Of a DNA stretch of 37,089 nt, positions 21,208 to 33,824 are shown piece after piece. The DNA lies in assembly GCA_015499985.1 (NCBI GenBank), contig JAAAUF010000366.1, forward strand, positions 1 through 37,089. Direction: 5' to 3'. Positions within the stretch are counted from its first letter, which is position 1; each line of letters opens with the position of its first letter. Origin of the DNA: Haplosporangium gracile. Its lineage: Eukaryota; Mortierellomycota; Mortierellomycetes; Mortierellales; Mortierellaceae. A model generated the notes under the pieces. The model was not told the origin of the DNA, ran no database searches, and saw nothing but the letters and a program-made list of their open reading frames with translations. Both the position numbers and the translations under genes were made by a program.

Positions 21208-24200
21208 GAGAGGATGGGGGAGGGGAAGAGAAAGGGAAAGAGGGGGGGAGTTTGGGGTGCTAACCTGAGAGGGGGAGGAAGAAAAGGTTAGAAAGGGAAA
21301 CAAAAGGAGTGGAGGAGAGAAAAGGACAGAACGAGAGAGAGAAAGAGCAAAAGAAGAAGGGAGGAAGGGAAGAAGGGAAGAAGGAAAGAAGGGAGACACA
21401 GAGCAACAAGGATTTGGAGTCGTAAAAAGAGTGCGTGTATTTGTGGTCTGCTCGCTCTCCTGTTTTTCTTTGTGTATGCCATGTGTGTGCGATTGTTTGA
21501 GCGAGCTAATTGTTATTTAGCATGGTGGAGGTGAAAAAGACGACGATGGCAAAGACGGGACGGGATGGACGACGATGTCGACTACCGCGAGAAGTAGAAG
21601 ACGAGGATAAGAAGTAACCCACACACTGAACATCCACAGCTGATTCACGAAATGGTACACAGCGAGGTGGAAGTCTGTCGAATTGAAGAACAGATGCAAC
21701 ACTGCCTTCAGCGTACGAGAATTAAAAAAGAAAGAAGGGGTAGAGACAACCACAGGGTCGAGGAGGCGAACAAGTAGAAACGAGCAATGACGAATGAAGG
21801 AGGACGATAAAAGGGAGACAATCGAGGTAAAGAGTAGCAAAATAAGGGAGTTTTTCAGCCACCACGCGAATCGAAAGAATCTGTCGACCAGAAACATTCA
21901 CAAAGAAAGACGTTCTGTTCGTCAAGGAACGAGAAAAAAAGACCCTGTTTGTTTGTTGAACCCAACTGACCCTTTGAGGATCTCAGCCTCTCTCTCTTGT
22001 TTCCTTCTACGAAATGTACCCAAAGGTGAAAAATCGACAAGACAAAATAAAACAAAAAAAAAGAAAAAAAAAACACAATTGCACCATGAGCCATAAGCCA
22101 TGGACCCATCGATCGATGCAACTAAGAAAAGGAGTAAAGCAACGACAACGCGGAAAAAAAATAAGTAGGGATGGTTTGTGATGGTAAAAAAGCGGGAGGA
22201 GGCGTCCAAGGCAGAGAAGGGAACACAAAAGAAAACTCAATCAAGAAAAAAGGGTGGCCGTGCAGGCTAAACACTCTCTGTCGTTTTTTCTCTTTCTTCC
22301 GTGTCAACAACAAACAACAACAATAGTCGCCTTCTCTTCCTATTTTGATTTTTTTCGGTCTTTTTTTGCAGGACACGACGGTTGAAAGAGGGACGACGTC
22401 CATTCTTCAAAAGTAGGGGTAAAGAAAAGAAAAAAGGAAGCAAGAGTCGGAAAAGATAGTGATCGAGAAATTGGGGGTGAACTACAATAAGACCTTGTGG
22501 TAAAAGAGAATAGGAAAAACCATTGGATGCAAAGACTTACGAAAGTCAAAACGAGCTCACTGAATCGATCGTAGTGGGCACAAGCGCGAGCAGGCGTTTT
22601 GGAGTCCTATTACGAAGAGTTGGTGTGCTAGATATCTTTTTCCTGCCCTCCTCATGCGAGTGAATATGTGTATGTTGTTTGTATGGAGGCTGCTTGAGAA
22701 GGAAAGGGTAAAGGTGGATCAAATGCACTCAGTGAACAAAGTATGGAGCAAAAAAAAAGCAAGAGAGCGCGAGTGAGCGAAAGAACATTCGTTGACTGAA
22801 CACAAAGAAAAATAAAGGCATTGGGAATTCAAATGCCAACTAACAAAAACTACCACCACAACACGAAAGAACGAACAAAGAGCAAGAAAGAAAGAAAATG
22901 CACAATCAGGCAAAAGGCAGAAGGAATTAAGCAAACGATGGTTGAGTAGGCGCAAAACACCGAAGAAAAAAATACCGGCAAGAGCTAATTCCAAATTGCC
23001 TTTGTCTGTTCCTCTCTCTTTTCAGAAGGGACGAGAGAAAAGTGAGAGGGGAGAGAGAGAAGGCAGGAAAGAGGGAAGGGGGGGGAGAAATCCCAACAGA
23101 CCCAGGGGTGCCTTTGTCTCTCTCTCTCTTTTTCTGTTTTTTTCTCCTTCTCCCCTTCTCCCTGTCTCTCTTGCTCGCCCGCTCGCTTTCTCTCTTGTCT
23201 CCCCCTTCTATCTCTCTTTTGTTGCATTTGCCTCAATCTGCGTATGTGTTTTACTGACCGTCTTTGATTGAAATACTGGAAGGAAACCCTCCCCAAAAAA
23301 AAAAGACCAGATAAACAGGCCGCTCGACGATAAATAGGGCCCGCAAGGCAAAGGATACCTTTTGGAATAAAAGGGGGCATGGGCAATACAAAAAACGATG
23401 CGATTGCTGATGCGATTGCCCGTCTGCCTGGCGGTTTGCCTGCACTATACGATGTACTTTCAGGGAAGAGGAGGGGTGCGTGAGAAACCACGGCAAGTGG
23501 ATAGGGTGGTAAAGGGTTGAAGGAGAAGTAAAAGGTGATGCGCGCGGGCAACAATGAAGAAAGAAACGTAAATGGTGAGGCAAGAGTGCGTTTATAAGGA
23601 CGACCGGACAAAACGATGAAAAGGCTGCTTCAATGTGTACACGAAGTAACCGTTGTCTTTTTTGTGAGACCGGTTGCATTCCTGGAAATAGCACAGAAAA
23701 CCTTGAAGTGATAACTTGACGTTGTATTCGTGTTTGTGTCTCCTTTGGTAAAGAACCCACGTTTTTCCTATATAGCAATGGGGAGAGGAGGGAGTTATGT
23801 GTGGATTCTCCCTTGAAAGAAGAACAAGAAAACTGGAATAAGACCATGGACATGGTCAGTCAGTCGGACAGATTGACCGACAGCCAGCTCATGGTGGTAG
23901 GAGTGGTAGGTAGTTATACATCCCCCTTCCATCCCTTTACATCCCTTCTGCATTCACCCATGTACAACATCTGTTTATACAATAAGAAACAAAAATTACC
24001 ACACAACGAACAGGACGACCACGCCTCTCTGTCATAGAATTATACAAGATGGCGTTGATGACACCTTTTTCCCGATCTTTCAGGCATTTTGGACCTTTTT
24101 TTTTCTTTTTGTGCGCAAGCAATTACATGTACATATCATCATAGCACGTACCTGTGCTTGTACCTTCTGCTAGTCTCATTTTTCTCTTGGACCCCTTTTG

Positions 24201-24862
24201 GTTTCGATGGATGAGTGTATGCTGGTGCCATCGATACTCCTTGCTTCGGACAACGTGGGCTTTAAGCGTCCATTTTTTTCCTGAGCACTTTTTCTCACAC
24301 ACCTTATTCAAAAAACCGGGGTTGAACATCCAATATTTCTTGCATAAGCTTGTCCTAGTGACCCAGATAACTCCCTGAATTAAAAAAAAAAATACAGAAA
24401 AGGGTTCCCAGACTCCGCCCCTATGTTTGTTCCCTGGTCCGTGTCCTTTCTTGTCGATCTCCAGTCGGGACTCTATATTTTCTCTCGTACAAATGAAAAA
24501 GGTATATAAAAAAAAGATGCATATTTGGACCATTGTTTCCTAGGAGACAGGAAAGTAGAAGAATCACTTCACCTCCATTCGAGCCACGTATTTTCTTGGC
24601 TTGCGGACCCTTTAGCAGTTTAGCAATAAGTAATAGAAATGCACGTCCTTGTTCGCATTGCCGCGTTTTTCTCTCGTCTTTTTTTTTCTCACCATCTCGT
24701 TGTGAAAAATGGCCCATTTTGAATATCACACCCTCAAACACTCTTCCTCAGAAGGTAGGTTAGACTTGATCACCCTTTTTTTAATGCCTCTTTTACTATC
24801 CATCGTCCATCCGCATGCCATATGGTCAGGTAAAGAGAAGAAAACAGTAATGAATCCAAACG

Positions 24863-24895
<33 letters not shown>

Positions 24896-25911
24896 CTTAT
24901 CTTCGTTTCCGCCTATCATGTCTTTTGGGAGTGCTACTAAACGTGAGAAAAGGTGCAAAAAGTAGTTCACCGCCGCAATAATAAGAAGGCAACAAACAAA
25001 CAACAAAAGCTATCAAACAATCAAAGGCCTTTGTGCTTGAGATAGATAGAGAATCCCTTTTTTGTGGTTTTTTTTTACTCCTTGCAGGAACAAACAACAA
25101 ACAATATTGAGACAAAGAGGCAGTGGTGCAAAGGGTTGTGTAGTAGCTTGTATGTAAGGAGATGTACGGAGTGGCTAGAGGGAGGAGAAGAAAATGTGGC
25201 CCAGAAATTGCAAGTCATAGAGAGATGAGGTATACATACGTATGGATGTGTACTCTTGTTTTTTGATTATTTTTTTTTATTTGCTTTGGCTTTTGTCTGC
25301 TGCCTCAAAAGTGCATGCGTGAATGTCTAGATATCCAATAGCATTGGAGTGAGGAGACAGAGAGAGGAAGGGAGAAAGGAAAGAAGGGGGTAGGTGAGTG
25401 GGGTGTGAGTGAACAGTCTGATTACCCTTTTTTTCTGTCCTCTGATATGCAATGCACGGCATGAACAAAAAAAATCAACAACAAACAAACAAACAAAAGG
25501 CCAACAGACTTATCCTTTCTGGACGACTGACGATGACGGACAAACAAAGAGCGTTAGGGGTTAACAAAGAAGGGTTAGGTCAGTAGAAATAATGCAGAAG
25601 AGAAAGAAAGCAGTCCGTACATATCCTTTCTTCAGGGTCTTTGTAAGGGTGTGGAGGAGAGGAGAATGACAGGGCGTGGTGAGAAGGTGTTCTGCATGCT
25701 CCGCAATGCTTTTCTATGTTTTCTTTTTAAATGCATTTCGATAACTGACAATCATAGTTTTTCAAAATGACGTAGAAAAAAAAAAGGTGGCCACTGATCA
25801 GTCGCAACCTTGCTGATCTCACCACAGGTAAAATATACAACATCTGCAGTGATATTCATTTTATTTCGGGAGATATTTTATTTTGAGGAGCCGATGGACA
25901 AAGCATCGTAT
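21208..25911. other. Long intergenic stretch, no confident gene
   Basis: About 4.7 kb between the TBC gene start and the 3' end of the RING gene. The part next to the TBC gene (21210-21420) is pyrimidine-rich on the coding strand and is probably leader or core promoter. A GTAAGTC donor-like site after a balanced-composition segment (minus strand, 22650-22544) could mark an upstream non-coding exon. (CT)n tracts lie near 23100-23220 and 24862-24895. I found no domain-bearing exon, tRNA or element ends. Confidence 0.5.
24862..24895 (+). repeat. (CT)n microsatellite
   Basis: CT dinucleotides with one TTT interruption. Confidence 0.9.
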
Positions 25912-28900
25912 CTAACTGGTCATTCTCCGGAAGGGCGGAGAACTCGGACCTGCTGATGTTGATCCCCGTGTCGATGAACTTGCTCCTGCAGGTACTTCTG
26001 CTGCTGAAGATGCTGACGGTTCCCGCAACCCTGCAAGCTCCTCAATATCCCGTTTGCAGAGAGGACAGTTCCTATGCAACCGCAGCCACTCATCCACACA
26101 CTCCTTATGAAAGTAATGTGTGCACCTCATCTTTCGCAGCTCCTGATCATCCTCATACTCGCACAGACAGATCGCACATACTGCATCCTGCTCGTCCTCC
26201 AAGGTCAGATATTCCGCCGGAGAAGAATTGGACACTTGAGGCGATGCTGCGTCCTGTGGTTTATTTGCCGCTCCCGAGCTCGATCCCTTCTTGCCCTTGC
26301 GGAAAAAACCAAATAGTCCTCCCTTCTGCATCCGAGGAGAAGCTTCTTCGGTTGCCACAGATGAAGACGATACCGGGTCGGCCACAATCTCTGCACATTG
26401 TCCTCCATGATGACTATTAGATGCTGTCCCTGTTCCTGTTCCTGCGCTAGTTCCAGTACCAGCTCCAATCCGCTCGCTCATATCGATCGCGGTCTCGTTT
26501 TGCCCCTGACTTGCCGCCGCACCACCAAAGCCTCCTCGTGCTGTAGCCGGCGTCCTGTACTTCACAATCGGGATAGAGGCAATCATCTCCTCCGTAGCTC
26601 CTTTGATTCCGACAACGGGTCCAAGATTGAAGTACCGCATCACTCGGAGAACCAGAGGAAGACATAGGATAACCGTCAAGCAGAGAATTACCGGGACGAG
26701 GATGACAATATACCCCAAAATCACATAGACGACCGTGAGATAAAAGACCGCTGGAGCTGCTTCCCGGCATGTCGTCCCCGAGAACAAAAAATAGTTGGAG
26801 AGGAAGAAGAGACACGTTCCTGCGACCTCCATAAATGTCCGTTGTCGCTCCAGATTAATATCCCTGGCCGTCAATGGTGCGCCTTGGACCCGGGGGTGCA
26901 GATGAGAGTAGACCGTGAATGGGAATGCGACGGCTGATCGCAGAGCATAGAGTCCAATCAGCACCTTCAGATACGTGAGGTTCAGACTCGTACATTGAGC
27001 GTTCCTGTCAACGATCAAGACCGTAGTAGAGGCGACAACCTAAAACCCGCGGAAGTGTGACAAAAAAACACACACGGAAAAAATGTAAGACATTTGGTTC
27101 AAATCGGTTTTTAATGGCTCGGTCAATTGTTTGTCTTGTTTGTTTGTTTGTTTGTTTGTTTGTTTGTTGATGGAGATGTCGTCGCCGTACTTTGCAAAGT
27201 GTCCATGTCTTTGGGTAAGTGTGGAGGAGGGAGTGTGTATATTGGTATTCGTGGATAAATCGTCAGCGCGGTTGTTGTGTCCCAACAAGAACCCCTTCGT
27301 TGTCTCTTTTACCCTCCCCCCCCCCCCCCCCCCTCGTCATCAGAGGGTCATCCGTTACGATTGCGTGGATGAATTCCAGTGACCACAGCACAAAAAGACA
27401 TGGTGGCCTATCTTTGTCCCTATTCGCTATTGTTGAAGTTGTTCCTTATCGACTTCGTTGTCGCCATTGCTTCCAACAATGCTCTGCTTTAATGTCGCAC
27501 TGCAGCCGACAGCCTTTGTAGTCGTTGCTATTGTTGTGGTTGTTATCGTTGGGTAGTAAGGTGAAATGAATGGGACGGCGTTGGCAATTAGGGCGTGTGT
27601 AAAAAAAAATGTACGGCGACAACGCTCGGTATCCCCTGATACTGTTCCTAAACTCCATTATTAAATGACCGTCCTGGTATTGACCACCTAATACCCATGG
27701 GGCGTGTCCTGAGGTATATTTATGCCACCTCAATTGATCGTTCCATGAAGCACTTGCGTACTGTTGGTGTTGCTGCTGCTGCTCGATCGCTTACCTTAGC
27801 AAGGGTCATGGCGCCATTGAGGCATAGGATGATACGAGAATTCCTTGGCAGGGTGTCCCAGCGGTCAGAGAAGCGGGCCATCAAGTTCCTTCGGACTCGA
27901 CGTCCAGCGGGATTACCGCCTGCGGAGTCGATAGCGAGGTCCATAACTGAGCGAGGACGGGATACTATTCCTTCTGTGGGTGGGGATAAGGCCGCTTCTT
28001 GGTCCCTGTCCATATCTACGCTCATGCTCATGCTCATGTCTACACCTCTGTGATTCATGTCTGATGTGCTGCTGTTATTGTTGGTATTATTGTCCATGTT
28101 ATTGTTGTTTGAAGAGTCGAGAGCGTCATCGAGGGAGAGAGGGTGTGACTGTGGCGTTGAGGTCGACGTTGAGGTCGATGTAGGGTTGGACATGGCCAAG
28201 ACAGCTGAGTCGAGTTGTTGTTGATGTTGTTGGTGGTGGTGTTGGTGGTATTGGCGTTGTTGTCGTTGTTGCTGTTGTTGTTGTTGTTGCTGTGTTGGCT
28301 CAGGAGATAAAGGGAGGGAAGTCGAGGCAAACGAAGGGGAAGAAGGGGAAGAAGGGGAAAATAAGGAAGAGGAAGAAGAAGAGGAAGCAAAGGAGAAACG
28401 GTGATCGGTTGGTCCACCCGCTCCTCCTGCTGCTGCTGCTGTCACAGAAGGAGAAGAGGCTGGGACTGGGGCTGAGACCATCGAAGGTAATTCGAGAGGG
28501 CGGGAGAGCATCAAAGGATTGTATGGGGACGAATACAGCGGAGGAGATGGAGGATGTTGCTGTAACTGCAACTGCTGGAGTTGCTGAAGTTGAAGTTGTA
28601 GCTGTGGTTGCTGTTGTTGTTCGACTGTCAATGCAGCACCATTGGACAAAGATGAAGAAGGGGGTGGCGAGGAGGAGAGAGGGATGATTGGAGGCGGGAT
28701 ATGTTGAGAGTATATGCTGTAGATCGATGATCGGGCCGAGTCAATGAGAGAGGGACTGGAGTAGACAACGGGGTAGGGAACAGCAACGGGCGAATAGTGG
28801 CGTGCAGAGGAAGAGGAAGGGATGGACGGCGACCGAGACCTCGCTCGACGACCTCTTGATGGTGATGTTGGAGGGGATGGTCCCGTTGTAGAGGAGTCTG

Positions 28901-28940
28901 TTGTGGATTGACCAGGGAGGTAAATAGGAAGCGACTGCAT
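25912..28940 (-). CDS. Multi-pass membrane RING-H2 E3 ubiquitin ligase
   Basis: Two exons, 28940-27795 and 27039-25912, join in phase 0 to 757 residues. Residues 1-330 are low complexity: Ser/Pro-rich, with Gln/His and Asn runs. Several hydrophobic segments follow; the first (about 369-392, RIILCLNG...STTVLIV) is built across the splice junction. Others lie near 408-428, 451-470 and 477-516. A Gly/Ser-rich linker leads to a canonical RING-H2 finger at 670-710 with spacing C-x2-C-x14-C-x-H-x2-H-x2-C-x10-C-x2-C. Such proteins act as membrane-anchored ubiquitin ligases. The layout of four or so membrane segments before a C-terminal RING resembles a plant and fungal RING-H2 group. Substrate and compartment cannot be told from sequence. 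The intron (27794-27040) is 755 nt and holds two simple repeats. The start is the first Met of the open frame (MQSLPIYLPG). Confidence 0.9.
27137..27168 (+). repeat. (TGTT)n microsatellite in the RING-gene intron
   Basis: About eight tetranucleotide copies. Confidence 0.9.
27316..27333 (+). repeat. Poly-C run of 18 in the RING-gene intron
   Basis: An uninterrupted C tract, G18 in the transcript. It is likely to be length-variable and prone to sequencing error. Confidence 0.9.
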
Positions 28941-30114
28941 CGTTGCTTTGTCTGTTGACGGTGAAGGATAAGGGTACCGAGAGTACTAGGAGGGTGCGAT
29001 AGGAGTGGAAGTGGGGGAATGGAGGTCAGTGAAGTGGGGAGGTCTCGTCTCTTTCTTTCTTGCTTTCTTTGTTGCCTTTGTCGGTGGAGAGGGAAGGAGC
29101 ACAACTCAGGGTTGCGAGAATATTATTAGGAGGGAACTAAAAAGGGTAATGAGGACAAAGGGAAGAGAAGACAAAGAAAGAAAAGAGAGAGTGATGAGTG
29201 ATGGAAGAGGAAAGAGAGAGAGAAAGAGGGAAGGAATGAAGTGAACTTTAGTGGAATAAAGTAAAGAAAAGTAATGTAAAGAAAGGACTGAGACAAACAG
29301 ATAGAAAAAAAAGAAAAAGTGGTGGCGTGGAAAAGGGGAGGAAAAGGAGACCCAGCGAGACGCAGGCACCGCACCAGCCTTTCTCCCTCTCTCCCTTTCT
29401 CCCTTTCTCCTTTCTCTCTTTCTCCCTTTCTCTCCAGATCTTCCTCAACCCCTTCCCCCCTCCAACAAGTAACGAAGCAAGCATCTGTGCCTCCTGTCTT
29501 CCACTCGTGCCATGTTGGTTGTGCTAGCCCGCTTTGTTAGCCTCCGTTGGCTTCTTGCCTTGACTTGCACTTGTTTGCACTGGCATACCAAAAAGGATCA
29601 AACGCCAGGGTCCACAAAAGTCATAAAAAAATGCATCATCACACAAGGTTCAAAAATACAACAAGAGCGTCGACTTTCACTCCTAACTTTGTTTATTTCC
29701 CCCGCTCACTCGCTCTGTACCTTACATCTGTCCGCATGCCCATCATTTAAAATAAATGGGTGGACAACCAGACAAGGGTCGAAAATGAAAGTGAAAGCAG
29801 AAACTAACATGAGATTGAGAGACTGAGAGCGAAACACAAAAAGAAAACACGAGCATTATCTTTGATGAAAAAAGTGCGCTATTCAAGATTAGTTTCCTCT
29901 TTTCTTTCTCTCTTTCATTCTTCTTCTTTGTTGACATGGCTCAGCTATCCTCTTGTACTCAATGCGAATGCGGGAGAAGAGTAGTAACTTGGGTGAAATG
30001 AATCGGTAATATATGTTTATGTTGTTTTGTACTTACAGAGAATAATAAGAATAATAAGAATTATAATAAAAGGAGAAGGGACGACTACGTACAGGGAGAG
30101 AAAGGATGAGACAT
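28941..30114. other. Intergenic; CT-rich upstream tract of the RING gene
   Basis: 28990-29370 is purine-rich on plus, hence pyrimidine-rich in the sense of the RING gene, and probably serves as promoter or leader. 29375-29470 is an opposite-strand CTCCCTTT tract. The remainder up to the BTA1 stop shows no supportable gene. Confidence 0.5.
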
Positions 30115-33100
30115 TTACTTCTTGATGGCCTTGTAACAGGACGCATACATATTGACACGGTCAATAGAGACACCGCCACCGGGGACACGAACACCGACAG
30201 GCTTAACCTCAAAGCCATACTTCTCAAACAGGGCATTGTACCAGGGCTTGCGGCCTGCACTCCTCCAGAGGACCATTCCGCCCGAGCGAATCGTCCTCGA
30301 GACCTCCTTGATCTCCTCCTCCGCATCCTTGGGGTCGAACCAATCCATATGGTCCATCAGCACGGCCTTGGTCAGTTCTCCGTCCTGAAGTGATCTGAGG
30401 ACATCGATAATCGACCTTGTGTGCAACAACATCGCATCGGTCGACTTTTGCGTCTTGAGCGACTGGAACCCTTCCTCGGACAGATATGACGGGCACGACT
30501 CGCGCGTGTACTTGCGGTTGACGACTAGATTATAAAAGTATTGGTCGTTCTTGAATAACGAGCGGGTCATGATTGAGTCTAAAGTGTCGTAGATGTACTG
30601 GACCGCACTACCCTCGTCCAGGATCAGCTTCATCTGGTTGATTGGCACTCCGAGAGCGTTCCAGAGGAAAGCCGGGTGGGAGAGCACCCACTGGACAAGC
30701 CATTCAGGCAGAGTTGACGGCTTGACCACGTTCTCCCAGAGCTGCTCCTGGACTCGGATGTCATCCGTCGTTGAAATCTCCTCCGCCGTCTTGGTCAGAC
30801 CCTTGATCCTCAACAACCACTTGAACAGTCTCAGGGCTAGACCCGAATATCCAGTCTCGTAAAAACAATCGTCGAACGTGCTCCTGTTCTTGTACCAGAA
30901 TTGAAGCGCGGTCGATGAGAGCGATGGCGAGAGCTGGTCAATCAAAATCCGGCGGAAATCCTGATGACAGCCCTCGCCAAACATCTGCCAGAACTCGAAG
31001 TAGTTCAGGGTGTTGATACCAGCCAGCTTGAGCTCGAGAAGGTGGTTCTGGCACGGGTTCATATCAACACAGTGGATCCGACTGGGCTGACCCTTGAGAG
31101 CATACTCGAGCGCATTGTCACCGGCGGATGTGATCACAAACATGACATCGTCCTTTTGGATGTTCAACACCTCAAGGTCAATACGGGGATCCTCCCAGGT
31201 GAAGGCATAGATGTAAGAACGGAACTGGGTGTGGCAGGGCAGAGTAGGGTTATAGGAAAGACGCCATTGGCTGAGCTTGCGTCCGAAACGAGCCTCGACC
31301 TGCTTGTCGATCATGGCGCGAGTCGAGGCAGACTGGTTAGCACCGACCAGAGTACGAGAAGATCCAATACTGCTAGGACTATCAGGTGCCTCTGAATCTT
31401 GGCTAGAGCCTGAGTCAGTCGACATGGAACGGGGACGAAGATCGTTAATCTGAAGCTGGTGAAGAATGGGCTCATTGACTGCGAAGCTATCGGGCGCGAC
31501 CGAGACATTAGCGGCTGCCTTGATCTGGGCGACAGGGTTCTGCTGGAGCTCAGAGCGCTTTCGTTGACCGACCCAGACGTAGTAAGGGATCTGGACGAGG
31601 TAAGGAATAATCATGTGGTTGCGGCCATTGATGACCTTCTTGACCTCAAACTTGTGCTCAAGATACTCGCGACGGGATGAATGGAGGTAGACATGGTCAA
31701 ACGAGAACCAGATCGTCCAGAAGTTGCGGGTGAACCAGTTGCACTGATAATCCTCCACGCCGTGGGTGTCCGTTTTGATGATATTGTTGGAGGCGTAAAA
31801 GTCCGAGACACCGAGGATACCGTACTTAGGCTCGAGCAGCTCGTAGATACGGTCGACGACAGAGTAGTAGCTGTCCATCATCGAGAGCGAATACGACAGG
31901 GTGATGACATCGAACTTGCCATCGGGGTTATCGATTCCGGGGAAGCTACCGTTGAGAGCATCCTCGCAGAGAACAACGACGTTGGACCATCCGAGAGCCT
32001 GGAAACGCTCACGAGCAACACGGCACAGCGAAGGGCAGAGATCGACCAAGTAGACGCGCTCAAACTTACTGATGGGGAAGTAGCTGTTCATTTGCTCAAT
32101 GTTCCAACCTAGAGTAAGAAAAGATATAATATTGAAGAAAAGATGTCAATATTTGGATGGAATAGTAGATGAAACAGGGTAACGGTAAATAATGAGATCT
32201 GAGGAGCTTACCGGTTCCGCCACCAAGATCAACTCAGATGGGGGCCTTGTTGGATCCCAAGACCTTGAGTTGTTCCTTGAGTTGAGCGGCAACGAGGGCG
32301 AGCCCTGTGTGGCGTCCACGGAGAAGAGCGCTGCGGGTATCATCAAAGACTACGAAGGGCAAACAAAACGCATGAGGGTTTAGGCGTGGGAGAGTTGAAA
32401 GAAAGCATTGGTTAGATTCATGTGGTTAAAAAGTACATAAATAAATACATTGCACCCCATTGTCACCATGAAGGGTGACTGATGTTGTGAATGGTGTCTT
32501 TCTTTTCATCGCTCCCACACTCTATCCTCTCACTTCACTCCATTCACAAACCCTACACTCCCTGCTCTTTCTTTGGCTCTCACTTGTTCGCGTGTAGGTA
32601 GGTGTCCCTTCCCGCCTCCTCCTTTGTGACAAACATGATTGTGTCGATCTTATCGTTCGCCATCCTGACCACAGAATATTGAACGTGCTTGAATTCCAAA
32701 AAAAAAAAAGTTGTATCTAGCCAACCAAGGAGTGAACACAAGCCAACTGACAGCAAAGATGACCCTTTTGCTTGATTCATCGCTTGCTTGCTATTCACCT
32801 TTACTTTAGAAAAGAACCTCCCGCTCCTCATCTCTATCCCATCCCCTCCATCATCCTCGCGCACCTTTCCCCTATTTTTTTTCTCTTCTCACACTTTTTT
32901 CGAGCCCCTTCTTCACCCTTTTCTACTGTCTACAATGGACTGGGCGCGGGAACTTATTTGTTTTACTTAATCTCCTCGGCTTTTTCTACCTCTTGCTTTA
33001 TGCCTGTTGGCTGGGATCGCACACCATTTGAAAGTGGACTGACAGCTCCCCCTCCCCCTCCCCCTCACCCCTTCTTTTGACAATCGCCCTCGTTCTGAAT

Positions 33101-33824
33101 TATACGCTACATAATCTTTTCACTTTTTTCTTGCTTCATCCCCTTCAATGAATAAAGCGCTCTAGGAAAATACCTCCTTATGGCTGCCTCTCTTTTCCCT
33201 TTGTAGCTCTTTTGAAGATAGTAATAATAAGCCCATTATCGAAAGACATGAGCGCCGGATGTGGGCGACATATGGGAGAGGTTGAACGGAACCTTCAAAG
33301 AAGGAAATAGTCGCGGGAAGGAGAGGAAGAAAAGGTAGGAGGTGGAACTGTCCAAAAGGACGGAAAATCTGGCGAGTCCACGGATAAAGGGGAAAAAAAG
33401 TGAAGAACCCAAGGCCAACGGAATGAAAGATAAAATGAACACAGGAAAGGAGGAAGAGAAAAAATGAAAGTAGTGGATAGAGAACGGAAAGAACAAAAAA
33501 TAGGATCAACTTACTTTCTGCCTGGTCCTTGTAGAAGGCCTCCAAACGACCCTGGGGTGTTGAGACATCGCCATTCTTACTCAAGGGCTTGAGGAAGCAG
33601 GAGTAAATGAACTTGAGTGGGGTCTTGATCTGGTCGAACAGGGCGACCAAGAGCAGCACAAAGGCTGCAGCGGCACCCAGGAACGCCAATTGAGAGGTCA
33701 CGGCCATTTCCTGAGCCTTTTGAAAGTTCTCGGTCGTGTTCAATAGATAGAGTGCCACCGAGGTTGAGGCCACCATCAGGGCAATCATCGAGCCTGAAGC
33801 TGGCAGTTTGGCCGAGTTGTGCAT
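30115..33824 (-). CDS. BTA1: Betaine lipid (DGTS) synthase BTA1, interrupted by an in-frame TGA
   Basis: BTA1 makes the phosphorus-free lipid diacylglyceryl-trimethylhomoserine, which can replace phosphatidylcholine. Exons 33824-33515, 32349-32212 and 32108-30115 give 814 codons. Residues 12-29 and about 44-62 are membrane segments. Residues 104-335 are the BtaB-like N-methyltransferase half (VDLGGGTG at 143-150, YLVDLCPSL). A Ser-rich linker follows at about 370-410. Residues 420-813 are the BtaA-like aminocarboxypropyl-transferase half (FVITSAGDNALEY near 474-485, VDMNPCQNHLLELK). The BtaB-then-BtaA order is the one I recall for fungi. Codon 142 (32236-32234) is TGA, where TGG would give the expected W-VDLGGGTG. 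The rest of the frame is intact and well conserved. The open frame could begin at a TTG at 33878, but the first ATG is 33824. Intron 1 (33514-32350) is 1165 nt. A 5' UTR intron (about 34112-33936) is likely. Alternatives to a real nonsense allele are a sequence error, read-through or RNA editing. Confidence 0.9.
32234..32236 (-). other. In-frame TGA at codon 142 of BTA1
   Basis: The minus strand reads ...GCC CCC ATC TGA GTT GAT CTT GGT GGC GGA ACC G|GT. The frame is fixed on both sides: upstream by TRSALLRGRHT and downstream by VDLGGGTGWNIEQM. One base, A for G in the third position, separates TGA from Trp TGG. No alternative GT-AG pair removes it while keeping the glycine-rich motif. Confidence 0.93.

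Noticed and set aside
19135..21399. One uninterrupted 754-codon frame on the minus strand
   Set aside because: Only 21207-19576 fits a protein. The first 64 codons are CT-rich leader sequence, and the part after 19576 lies beyond a good donor that joins in phase to the TBC exons.
21517..21897. 126-codon minus-strand frame with hydrophobic content (FLVDRFFRFAW...)
   Set aside because: Phe/Leu/Ser-rich from pyrimidine-rich sequence upstream of the TBC gene, with no recognised motif. More likely leader or promoter DNA.
24123..24533. 136-codon minus-strand frame with Lys/Cys-rich stretch
   Set aside because: I looked for transposase or zinc-finger patterns and found no consistent spacing. No supporting splice or promoter signals.
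27096..27107. GGTTCAAATCGG, tRNA B-box-like
   Set aside because: The flanks cannot form a T-stem and no A-box or acceptor stem lies at the right distance.
27446..27733. 95-codon minus-strand frame inside the RING-gene intron
   Set aside because: It lies between a strong donor and acceptor that join two halves of a membrane helix, and has no family similarity.
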